A stretch of DNA of 64,000 nt. Source: Desulfovibrio sp. JC022 (GTDB taxonomy: Bacteria > Desulfobacterota > Desulfovibrionia > Desulfovibrionales > Desulfovibrionaceae). Within the stretch, counting starts at the first letter, position 1. Each line of letters opens with the position of its first letter. The notes under the pieces are model-generated. The model searched no databases. It saw only the letters and a list, made by a program, of their open reading frames with translations, and was not told where the DNA came from. Made by a program: the position numbers and the translations under genes. Shown here one piece after another: positions 57,566-64,000 of the stretch. The stretch spans positions 304,553 through 368,552 of the forward strand of contig NZ_VOPZ01000002.1 of assembly GCF_010470665.1 (NCBI RefSeq). The letters run 5' to 3'.

Positions 57566-57682
57566 GGATTCTCCTTGAATATATAAATACCGACAGGCTT
57601 TTAAAATCAATACAGCCATTTTTACCGCTGCATAGAGTGGAGTCAAGCCCGTCCCGTAAATATCTGCATAACAGCACAAAAA

Positions 57683-57708
57683 AAGACCCACCAAAAAAGG
57701 CGGGCCTT
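57683..57708 (-). terminator. Rho-independent terminator of lpxC
   Basis: AAGACCCACC / GGCGGGCCTT (with G-U pairs), A6 loop on + strand; T-tract on the - strand. Confidence 0.8.
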
Positions 57709-57733
57709 AATAATATCAGGACATAATTTGCGA

Positions 57734-58660
57734 CTATGCAGGCGCGGGAACAGCTTCCGGGGCGACCGGATTAAAAACTTTCCCCTCAACCTTGCCGGCT
57801 ACAGGTTCGAGTGCGCGTTCTTCGAGATAATCTACTGCATTTTCATGCAGATATCTAAGGAAAGAATTGTTCAGGGCATGACCTGAAGCGTAAACTTCAA
57901 AACGGCCCTGCAACGGCATTTCAAGAACAGCCATATCGCCGATGAAATCAAGCATCTTGTGTCTTACAAACTCATCTACAAAACGGAGTCCGTCTTCATT
58001 AAGGATACCGTAATCATCAAGAACAACGGCATTATCAAGAGAACCGCCCAAAGCAAGACCGTTGGCATGCAGATATTCAACTTCCTTAAGGAAACCGAAG
58101 GTTCTGGCTTTTGCCAGTTCATCCATAAAAACATCAGGAGTAATTTCAAGAGAGAGGGTCTGTTTGCCGATCTGGGGATGCTCAAAATCAATGGTGTAAT
58201 CAACGGCGAACCCATCATGAGGAAAAGCTCTGACGTATTTGCCGTCCTGCTCGAAATTGATAGATTTGGTCACAGCCAGAACCTTGCGGGACTTCAAAAG
58301 CTCACGCACTCCGGCCTGACGGAGCAGATATACAAAAGGTCCGGCACTGCCGTCCATGATGGGCAGTTCGTTACCTCTTACTTCAACATGAATATTGTCA
58401 ATGCCCATTCCGCGAACAGCGGCGAGCAGATGCTCAACAGTGGAAACAGAATCCTGCCCGTTACCGAGGGTAGTGGCAAGTCCGGTGGCTACAACCAGAT
58501 TAGGATTGGGAGTAATAAAAGAGCTTCCGGAACCGGTATGAAGTGAAAAAAGGATTCCGGTATCTTCTACAGCAGGCCTGAGTACGATTTCCACCTGCTT
58601 ACCGCTGTGAAGGCCGATACCCTTGCATCTTACTGTATTCTGAATAGTTGTTTGTAGCAT
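57734..58660 (-). CDS. lpxC: UDP-3-O-acyl-N-acetylglucosamine deacetylase
   Basis: A 308-residue LpxC. CKGIGLHSGK near the N terminus, VEHLLAAVRGMGIDN with zinc-binding His, MDGSAGPF and HKMLDFIGD with the other zinc ligands. First committed step of lipid A synthesis. ATG at 58660 follows AGGAG; the longer ORF has no site. In E. coli LpxC is controlled by FtsH; nothing visible here addresses that. Confidence 0.95.
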   Translation of the reverse strand: MLQTTIQNTVRCKGIGLHSGKQVEIVLRPAVEDTGILFSLHTGSGSSFITPNPNLVVATGLATTLGNGQDSVSTVEHLLAAVRGMGIDNIHVEVRGNELPIMDGSAGPFVYLLRQAGVRELLKSRKVLAVTKSINFEQDGKYVRAFPHDGFAVDYTIDFEHPQIGKQTLSLEITPDVFMDELAKARTFGFLKEVEYLHANGLALGGSLDNAVVLDDYGILNEDGLRFVDEFVRHKMLDFIGDMAVLEMPLQGRFEVYASGHALNNSFLRYLHENAVDYLEERALEPVAGKVEGKVFNPVAPEAVPAPA

Positions 58661-58835
58661 ATTATCTCCTGTTGCCCTTAATTCTAGCAAATACTATACC
58701 ACATCTACCCGTACTCATAAACAACTGTTTTAACATATCTTTTACTTTGAAATTTATTTCACAAAGTGTAACTAGTTGTATTTTTACAACAACCTGAAAC
58801 ATTCACTGTGGTTTTTTTGCAAACATGCAGCAAAG

Positions 58836-59699
58836 CTATCTCTTTTTTGCCACAACGATCCGATCATGCCCGGATAAGTCTTTCAAGACCTCCACACGCC
58901 CGGAAAACTCCACACAAGAGTCAAAAATATCATGAGCCACCCGCCCCTGAAGATAACCGATCTCCATAAAGACCCCGCCGCCCTGCTTAAGAGCATCTGC
59001 GATACGCGGAACACTGCCTTTTATATCTTCGTCTCCGTCAGGACCGCTGACCAAAGCGGAAACAGGCTCAAATTCAGCAACTTCATAACTGATCTCATCA
59101 AGCTCAGCGTCACAAAGATAGGGAGGATTAGCCAGAATCAGGTCAAATCTTGCGTCTACCAGCAGCGACTCATTAAAATCGGCCCGCACAAACTGCACCC
59201 TGTCCGCAACGCCATGCAACCGCGCGTTATCATGCGCTATCTCCAAAGCGGCAGGACTCAAATCAACTGCCACTCCACGCGCATTAGGAAAAAGCTTTGC
59301 CACAGTGACTGCCAGAATTCCTGATCCGGTCCCGAAGTCAGCAAAAATGAATTCATCATCCGCTCCAAACAACTCCTGAACCTTCTCAACCATTTCCTCG
59401 GTCTCAGGGCGCGGAATCAGCACACCGGGACCGACCTTGAATTCCAATCCGAAAAATTCTTTCACACCCAGAATATATGCCGCCGGTTCGCCTTTAGCCC
59501 TGCGTTTTATCAGTTCATAAAACTCCGCAACCATCGCTGAATCAAACAAGCTCTCCAGCTCCATAATTAATTCTACACGACTCAACGAAAAAACCTTTTC
59601 GGCAAATAACTGCGCAGACAAGGCAGGAGAATCCACCCCGACTTCATTCAATAAAGCAGTGGCTTTGGATATAACTTCTTTTAATTTTTGATCAGCCAA
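58836..59699 (-). CDS. prmC: Peptide chain release factor N5-glutamine methyltransferase
   Basis: A 287-residue PrmC: N-terminal helical domain, SAM-binding ADFGTGSGILAV, and the NPPY catalytic motif. It methylates the GGQ glutamine of release factors; prfA is encoded just upstream. The TTG at 59699 has GGGAG at about 7 nt and is favoured over the TTG at 59705, which is too near. Confidence 0.92.
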   Translation of the reverse strand: MADQKLKEVISKATALLNEVGVDSPALSAQLFAEKVFSLSRVELIMELESLFDSAMVAEFYELIKRRAKGEPAAYILGVKEFFGLEFKVGPGVLIPRPETEEMVEKVQELFGADDEFIFADFGTGSGILAVTVAKLFPNARGVAVDLSPAALEIAHDNARLHGVADRVQFVRADFNESLLVDARFDLILANPPYLCDAELDEISYEVAEFEPVSALVSGPDGDEDIKGSVPRIADALKQGGGVFMEIGYLQGRVAHDIFDSCVEFSGRVEVLKDLSGHDRIVVAKKR

Positions 59700-59723
59700 A
59701 CCCAATCTCCCGAAAACAAAAAA

Positions 59724-59751
59724 AGCGAGATATTTCGAAAAACATCTCGCT
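59724..59751 (-). terminator. Terminator/attenuator between prfA and prmC
   Basis: AGCGAGAT / ATCTCGCT, 12-nt loop, followed on the - strand by seven T. It ends 25 bp before prmC, so read-through may set prmC level. Confidence 0.75.
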
Positions 59752-59773
59752 CAAATATTCTAAACTAAAAAGA

Positions 59774-60844
59774 TCAGTCCTGAGCCTGCTGCTTGAGAGC
59801 TTCAGACTGATAATGACCGACAAGTGCATCAACAACTTCGTTCATATCCCCTTCCATAATAGCATCAAGCTTGTAGAGGGTCAGGTTGATGCGGTGATCA
59901 GTGATTCTGCCCTGCGGAAAGTTGTAGGTACGGATACGTTCGGAACGGTCACCGGAACCGACCTGTGCGCGACGCTGCTCAGCCATTTCAGCATGCTGCT
60001 TGTCCTGCTCAGCCTGTAACAGACGTGAACAAAGAACCTTCATAGCCTTGGCCTTGTTTTTGTGCTGGGACTTTTCATCCTGACAGATAACAACCAACCC
60101 GGTGGGAAGGTGAGTGATGCGAATAGCGGAGTCAGTAGTGTTAACAGACTGACCGCCGGGACCGGAAGCACGGAATACATCGATGCGCAAGTCTTCATTG
60201 CGAACCTGTACGTCAACTTCCTCTGCTTCAGGCATGATTGCCACGGTAGCTGCGGAAGTATGGATGCGGCCCTGAGTTTCAGTCGCAGGCACACGCTGAA
60301 CACGATGGGTACCGGACTCGTACTTCATCTTGGAATAAATACGGCTACCGCTGATGGCAGCAATGATTTCCTTGAAACCGCCTGTCCCGGTAGGGTTGGA
60401 GTTCAAAACTTCAACCTTCCAGCCGTTGGCATCTGCAAAGCGAGAATACATGCGGAAAAGATCGGCAGCAAAAAGGGCTGCTTCCTCACCGCCGGTACCA
60501 CCGCGAATTTCAAGAATGATGTTCTTCCCGTCCATAGGATCCTTGGGCAGCAGGAGAAGCTTAAGCTCTTCCTCCAGCTTAGGCAGACGGGCCTTGATCT
60601 CAGAAATTTCCATCTCAGCCATTTCGCGGATTTCAGGATCGGAATCAGCGGCCATTTCCTTGTTATCTTCAAGGTCGGAGGCAAGCTGTTTGTATTCACG
60701 GAAAGCAGCCACAACTTCACCAAGCTCGGAATGAGCAATGGTTACTTTCTTGTAGCGTTCCTGATTATTATAAACTTCCGGATCTGCAAGCTCCTGCTCC
60801 AGATCCATGAAAGAACGTTCAATATCTTCCAATTTGGCAAACAT
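59774..60844 (-). CDS. prfA: Peptide chain release factor 1
   Basis: A 356-residue RF1 with the GGQ motif in [15 protein letters not shown] and a PxT-type anticodon loop. It recognises UAA and UAG. ATG at 60844 shares one base with the stop of the DUF1385 gene (TGATG). Confidence 0.96.
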   Translation of the reverse strand: MFAKLEDIERSFMDLEQELADPEVYNNQERYKKVTIAHSELGEVVAAFREYKQLASDLEDNKEMAADSDPEIREMAEMEISEIKARLPKLEEELKLLLLPKDPMDGKNIILEIRGGTGGEEAALFAADLFRMYSRFADANGWKVEVLNSNPTGTGGFKEIIAAISGSRIYSKMKYESGTHRVQRVPATETQGRIHTSAATVAIMPEAEEVDVQVRNEDLRIDVFRASGPGGQSVNTTDSAIRITHLPTGLVVICQDEKSQHKNKAKAMKVLCSRLLQAEQDKQHAEMAEQRRAQVGSGDRSERIRTYNFPQGRITDHRINLTLYKLDAIMEGDMNEVVDALVGHYQSEALKQQAQD

Positions 60845-61791
60845 CAGCTGTTTCCTCCATCAGCATCGGCAGCAACCGCCGTCTTAAGTGCCGCGAGAGC
60901 AACTTCAATCTGCTCTTCATCCGGCTCACGGGTAGTCAGCAGCTGCATTCCCATTCCGGGCAGGCAAGCGGCCTTGCACAGGGCCTTATCCTCATGCTTG
61001 GAAGACGCCTTGATCATCTCGTAGGCGACTGCACTCACAGGAGCCATCAGCAGCAACTTGATACCGACTATATATAAATGTTTAAGCACAAAAGTTTGCG
61101 GAGCCCATATGGCAACAATCATGGGGACCAGCACAGTGAAAAGCAGAATACTCACCACCAGCACGAAAAGCAGAAAAGCTGTTCCGCAACGGGGATGAAG
61201 CCTGCTGAATTTCTTTATCTCGCAAACATCAAGATCTCCGCCCGCCTCAAAAGCCCAGATAGCCTTGTGCTCCGCACCGTGATATTCAAAAACACGTTTG
61301 ATATCCGGCACAAATGAAATGGATACAATATAACCGATGAACATGACCATCTTGAAAAAGCCGTCCCAAATGTGAAAACTGAGAGAATCCACACCGCCGG
61401 AAACGCCCCACCACTTCATGGCTACAGAAAAAAAGTGCGGCAGCACAACGAAAAGCCCCAACGCAGCACCCAGCGCGACAACCATGGTCAGCACCAGATG
61501 AAAGGTGGTCAGCTCGCCATCCTCCTCTTCATCAAGAGCCTGCGTAGCGGAATAATTCAGAGCTTTGACACCGTTAACCATGGTCTCCATAAAAATAGGA
61601 AAACCGCGCAGAAAAGGTTTTTTCATGAACGCGGGAGTCATTGAGAACCATGGACGAAGTTCAACAGTAATTTCACCGTCAGGACGACGGACAGCGATGG
61701 CGAGATTGTCCTTTGCGCGCATCATAACGCCTTCAATAACAGCCTGTCCGCCAACGGTCTTGGCTGCGGACATCAGAAGAGATGATTTCAA
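60844..61791 (-). CDS. DUF1385 membrane protein
   Basis: A 315-residue protein starting with [15 protein letters not shown], the hallmark of DUF1385, and several membrane helices (about 105-125, 150-170, 205-230, 240-260). [11 protein letters not shown] is also typical. Function unknown; frequently beside prfA-prmC, as here. The TTG at 61791 follows GAGGAAA; the ATG at 61773 has no site, so TTG is favoured. Confidence 0.85.
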   Translation of the reverse strand: MKSSLLMSAAKTVGGQAVIEGVMMRAKDNLAIAVRRPDGEITVELRPWFSMTPAFMKKPFLRGFPIFMETMVNGVKALNYSATQALDEEEDGELTTFHLVLTMVVALGAALGLFVVLPHFFSVAMKWWGVSGGVDSLSFHIWDGFFKMVMFIGYIVSISFVPDIKRVFEYHGAEHKAIWAFEAGGDLDVCEIKKFSRLHPRCGTAFLLFVLVVSILLFTVLVPMIVAIWAPQTFVLKHLYIVGIKLLLMAPVSAVAYEMIKASSKHEDKALCKAACLPGMGMQLLTTREPDEEQIEVALAALKTAVAADADGGNS

Positions 61792-61973
61792 ATCCGTTTC
61801 CTCACTGTAAGGGGCAGAGGCCCTGTAAAAAATAATGTTTCTCAGGTAAAATAATCATTCACAGCCGTCAAGCAAGACTGAAAATGAAAATCATTACATG
61901 AGAATACAGCGGGGAGGGATTAAAAACGTCCCACCCGGCTACGATGCAGGACTTTGAAATATTTCAAAAAAGG

Positions 61974-62008
61974 ACATGCCTCTACCGTACGATACGGCAG
62001 AGGCATGT
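61974..62008 (-). terminator. Terminator of rpmE
   Basis: ACATGCCTCT...AGAGGCATGT with an inner CCGTA/TACGG stem; T-tract on the - strand. Confidence 0.8.
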
Positions 62009-62036
62009 TCAAGCGGCAAAACCGCAAAAATATGAG

Positions 62037-62267
62037 CTAGTTGCCCTTAACTTTACTTGCTGCGTCGAAGCTACCGAACTTCTTCTTGAAGCGATCGATA
62101 CGACCAGCGGTATCAACGAAGCGCTGCTTACCAGTGTAGAACGGGTGGCAGTTGGAACAAATTTCAGTGCTCACTTCTTCGCCGATAGTAGAGTACAGTT
62201 CAGACTCATAACCGCAGTGACAACGAACAGTTGCCTTATGAAGCTTAGGATGGATATCTTTTTTCAT
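62037..62267 (-). CDS. rpmE: Ribosomal protein L31 (zinc type)
   Basis: A 76-residue L31 with the CxC...CxxC zinc ligands C16, C18, C37 and C40. Zinc-binding (C+) form. AGGAGA precedes the ATG. Confidence 0.95.
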   Translation of the reverse strand: MKKDIHPKLHKATVRCHCGYESELYSTIGEEVSTEICSNCHPFYTGKQRFVDTAGRIDRFKKKFGSFDAASKVKGN

Positions 62268-62535
62268 GACTTTCTCCTGTCTTTGTTAACCGTGAAAACA
62301 AGGCCGAATACACCTGCACATAATAATACGCAAGCTTTATTTGCCCAGTTCCGCAATTTTTGGTGCAATAAGTTAACAGGCCCGCATGACATACGTCAAG
62401 CGGCCGGGGATGAGCAGACAACCAGATGCCTACTGACGATTCAGCTATCAAGCCGGGGCAGTATGTCCCTCCCCCCAACTTCTCTCAATAACCGGACCGT
62501 CACCAGTCATCGGCCTGTCAAATTTGAATAAAAAA

Positions 62536-62558
62536 GGCGGGATCGCGAGGATCCCGCC
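62536..62558 (-). terminator. Terminator of dsrC
   Basis: GGCGGGATC / GATCCCGCC, 5-nt loop, T-tract on the - strand. Confidence 0.92.
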
Positions 62559-62583
62559 CAAATATTCTGAAAGCTGTCTGGAA

Positions 62584-62901
62584 CTAAACGCAGCCAGTAG
62601 GCTTAGGCAGACCAGCCATCTTACAAGCTCCCTTACCGGGACCGGAGGGGAACAGTTCGTAGATGTGCTTCAGTTTGAAACCAGTTACTTTAGAGAGGAT
62701 ACGCACCATGGGAGCGATACCGTTCTTTTTGTAGTAGTCCTGCAGGAAGTCGATAACTTTCTGGTGTTCTTCGTTGAGTTCTTTGATACCTTCGCCTTCT
62801 TTGCAGAAGTCAACCCACTCAGGGCACCAGTCTTCAAACTTCAGGAGGAAACCGTCTTCATCAACGTCAAAGCTCTTGCCCATGAATTCTACGATAGCCA
62901 T
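62584..62901 (-). CDS. dsrC: DsrC (sulfite reductase gamma/sulfur carrier)
   Basis: A 105-residue DsrC. Both functional cysteines are present: C104 (penultimate) and C93 in GACKMAGLPKP. These form the trisulfide that links DsrAB sulfite reductase to membrane electron transfer, so the protein acts in sulfate respiration and is not merely TusE. AGGAG precedes the ATG. The leader holds a TTAGGT/ACCTAA repeat (62936-62950) and an AAACAGCG/CGCTGTTT hairpin (62971-62989). Not next to dsrAB, as usual in Desulfovibrio. Confidence 0.96.
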   Translation of the reverse strand: MAIVEFMGKSFDVDEDGFLLKFEDWCPEWVDFCKEGEGIKELNEEHQKVIDFLQDYYKKNGIAPMVRILSKVTGFKLKHIYELFPSGPGKGACKMAGLPKPTGCV

Positions 62902-62970
62902 AATAATACTCCTAGGAATATTTACATTTATTACTTTAGGTCCAACCTAAGCTGAACCAGCCATATCCAA

Positions 62971-62989
62971 AAACAGCGATCCGCTGTTT
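62971..62989 (-). other. Hairpin in the dsrC leader
   Basis: AAACAGCG / CGCTGTTT, 3-nt loop, followed by TTGG on the - strand. Could end the YcaO-TPR transcript or attenuate dsrC. Confidence 0.4.
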
Positions 62990-63100
62990 CACGACTATTT
63001 TTCAGCGCAAAATCTCTATACGTTTTTGCTCAAAATGAAATAAGCCTTTAACCCGGTTCTTGTCAATGAAGTTCTGGATAGAACCATATAAAATGACAAT

Positions 63101-64000
63101 TTATTTATCGAGTAATTCCTGAAGATGCGGCAGGGCATATTCAAGGGAGGGATCAAGCTCCAACGCGGTAGTCAGATATTCAATGGCTTCATCATCTTCA
63201 CCCATAAATTTATGACACAAACCGAGATTTGCAAGATCGGAAGCAGATCCGCTATCCAGCGCAAGTGCTCCCTTAAAATCAACAGCAGCGAGAGCGTAAT
63301 CTTTGGCCTTGAATTTAGCCACACCGCGCAGGTTGAAATATTCTTTGGCCTCATCATCAAGCTCAATGGCCCGGTCAAGATAAGGAATTGTTTCCGGCCA
63401 ACGCTCCTCAAGTGAAAGAGCGTAAGCGGTGTAGAACGCAGATAAAGCCTTCTCTTCATCAGCTGGCTGCATCTCTACAGCAACACTGAACATATCCACA
63501 GCGCGGGAAGTATCACCGCCACGCAGAGCCAGCATACCTTCAAAGAAGGGAATAAAGTACGGCTCATCGTAAATATCACCGATCACATCCAGCCCGTCCC
63601 CGGCTATATCAAGAGCTACTTTCTCTGAAAGAATACGGCCCACAAAAAGACCGAGACTGGCGTGCGGAGTGCGTTCACGAAACTGAAAACCAGGCACGAA
63701 ATTGTAGTTTGCAGACACCCCCAGTTCAGGATGAGTGGTAGCCACAGTGTACAGGGTGTAGCCTTTTTCTTCCAATTGCGCAGCGAACTTCTTCAGCTCG
63801 TCATAAATATCATCACTCTCAACAGACGGCAGAGAATTCATCTTCACGCACTGCCCTGCTCCCAGCCAGCCGGTCTGTTCAATCTCGGTAAACTTGGGCA
63901 GCCCTGATGCTTCGTACACACGTCCAGTTTCAAAATCCCCGGCCAACTGCGCGACTTCAGTAAAAGCACGGATAGCGGCCTTGCACGGAGAAGCGGAAGT
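63101..64000 (-). CDS. YcaO-TPR fusion, C-terminal part (5' end outside window)
   Basis: The - strand frame is open to the window edge; about 299 residues are visible. The first part (SASPCKAAIRAFTEVAQ, then LYTVATTHPELGV and VPGFQF) matches the C-terminal part of the YcaO domain, the ATP-dependent backbone-amide-activating enzyme family. From about visible residue 155 on there are TPR helices (ALRGGDTSRAVDMFSVAVE, YFNLRGVAKFKAKDYALAA, LANLGLCHKFMGEDDEA). The YcaO N-terminal ATP motif lies outside. Substrate unknown. dsrC follows 200 bp downstream. Confidence 0.75.
   Translation of the reverse strand, partial: TSASPCKAAIRAFTEVAQLAGDFETGRVYEASGLPKFTEIEQTGWLGAGQCVKMNSLPSVESDDIYDELKKFAAQLEEKGYTLYTVATTHPELGVSANYNFVPGFQFRERTPHASLGLFVGRILSEKVALDIAGDGLDVIGDIYDEPYFIPFFEGMLALRGGDTSRAVDMFSVAVEMQPADEEKALSAFYTAYALSLEERWPETIPYLDRAIELDDEAKEYFNLRGVAKFKAKDYALAAVDFKGALALDSGSASDLANLGLCHKFMGEDDEAIEYLTTALELDPSLEYALPHLQELLDK

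Noticed and set aside
58746-58767. Rex-like palindrome (TTGTGAAATAAATTTCAAA) upstream of lpxC
   Set aside because: Right half matches poorly and lpxC is not an expected Rex target.

Overview
The window looks like the chromosome of a sulfate-reducing deltaproteobacterium of the order Desulfovibrionales, probably a marine Desulfovibrio/Maridesulfovibrio-type organism. Three things point there: a dsrC gene with both C-terminal cysteines, a lactate/pyruvate/acetate oxidation locus in the same order as the D. vulgaris organic-acid region (por, lactate permease, glcD-like, CCG protein, pta, ackA, lutC-like, fused lutB-lutA), and chemoreceptor-rich, flagellated gene content. No rRNA, tRNA, CRISPR array, transposase or prophage gene was seen. 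Genus and locus comparisons come from memory, not from a search.

Layout. 1-6.2 kb (+): end of a family 2 glycosyltransferase, a TVP38/DedA-like membrane protein, a MoxR AAA+ ATPase with a VWA partner, an unknown protein, the manganese exporter mntP and a YheT-type hydrolase. 6.2-11.0 kb (-): an orphan Hpt protein, two paralogous Cache-HAMP chemoreceptors and a Dabb protein, with a palindromic repeat element between. 11.4-30.8 kb (-): the lactate locus and, upstream, a sigma54 response regulator with a hybrid histidine kinase carrying an ABC-type periplasmic sensor. A good -24/-12 promoter precedes por. 30.9-37.2 kb (+): an esterase-like protein, a 59-residue ORF, then a regulator followed by a three-gene DUF3100 / small membrane protein / M20 amidohydrolase unit; a lipoprotein gene on the - strand sits between. 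Two copies of one 11-9-11 bp operator precede the regulator and the transport unit.

37.2-43.7 kb (-): a CheY-like protein, an NAD(P)H:disulfide reductase-rhodanese fusion, a PocR-domain sensor, moaC-dnaJ-rpoZ and a DUF4340 protein. 43.9-45.6 kb (+): a TtcA-like tRNA thiolase and an M23 peptidase. 45.8-55.4 kb (+): flagellar export and control genes fliR, flhB, flhA, flhF, flhG, fliA, cheY and fliL, then three poorly known genes. 55.4-64 kb (-): a double-Cache chemoreceptor, lpxC, prmC, prfA, a DUF1385 protein, rpmE, dsrC and a partial YcaO-TPR protein.

How it fits together. LctP imports lactate; the GlcD/CCG pair and the LUD pair oxidise the two lactate isomers to pyruvate; Por makes acetyl-CoA and reduced ferredoxin; Pta and AckA conserve ATP. 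The adjacent two-component system probably switches this on through sigma54. Every module in that locus ends in a strong hairpin without a U-tract, which suggests one long transcript cut into segments of different stability. The flagellar cluster supplies FliA, and one chemoreceptor gene here has a FliA-type promoter, linking motility and chemotaxis. The best candidates for undescribed biology are the self-contained regulator/DUF3100/M20 unit with its duplicated operator, and the YcaO-TPR gene next to dsrC.
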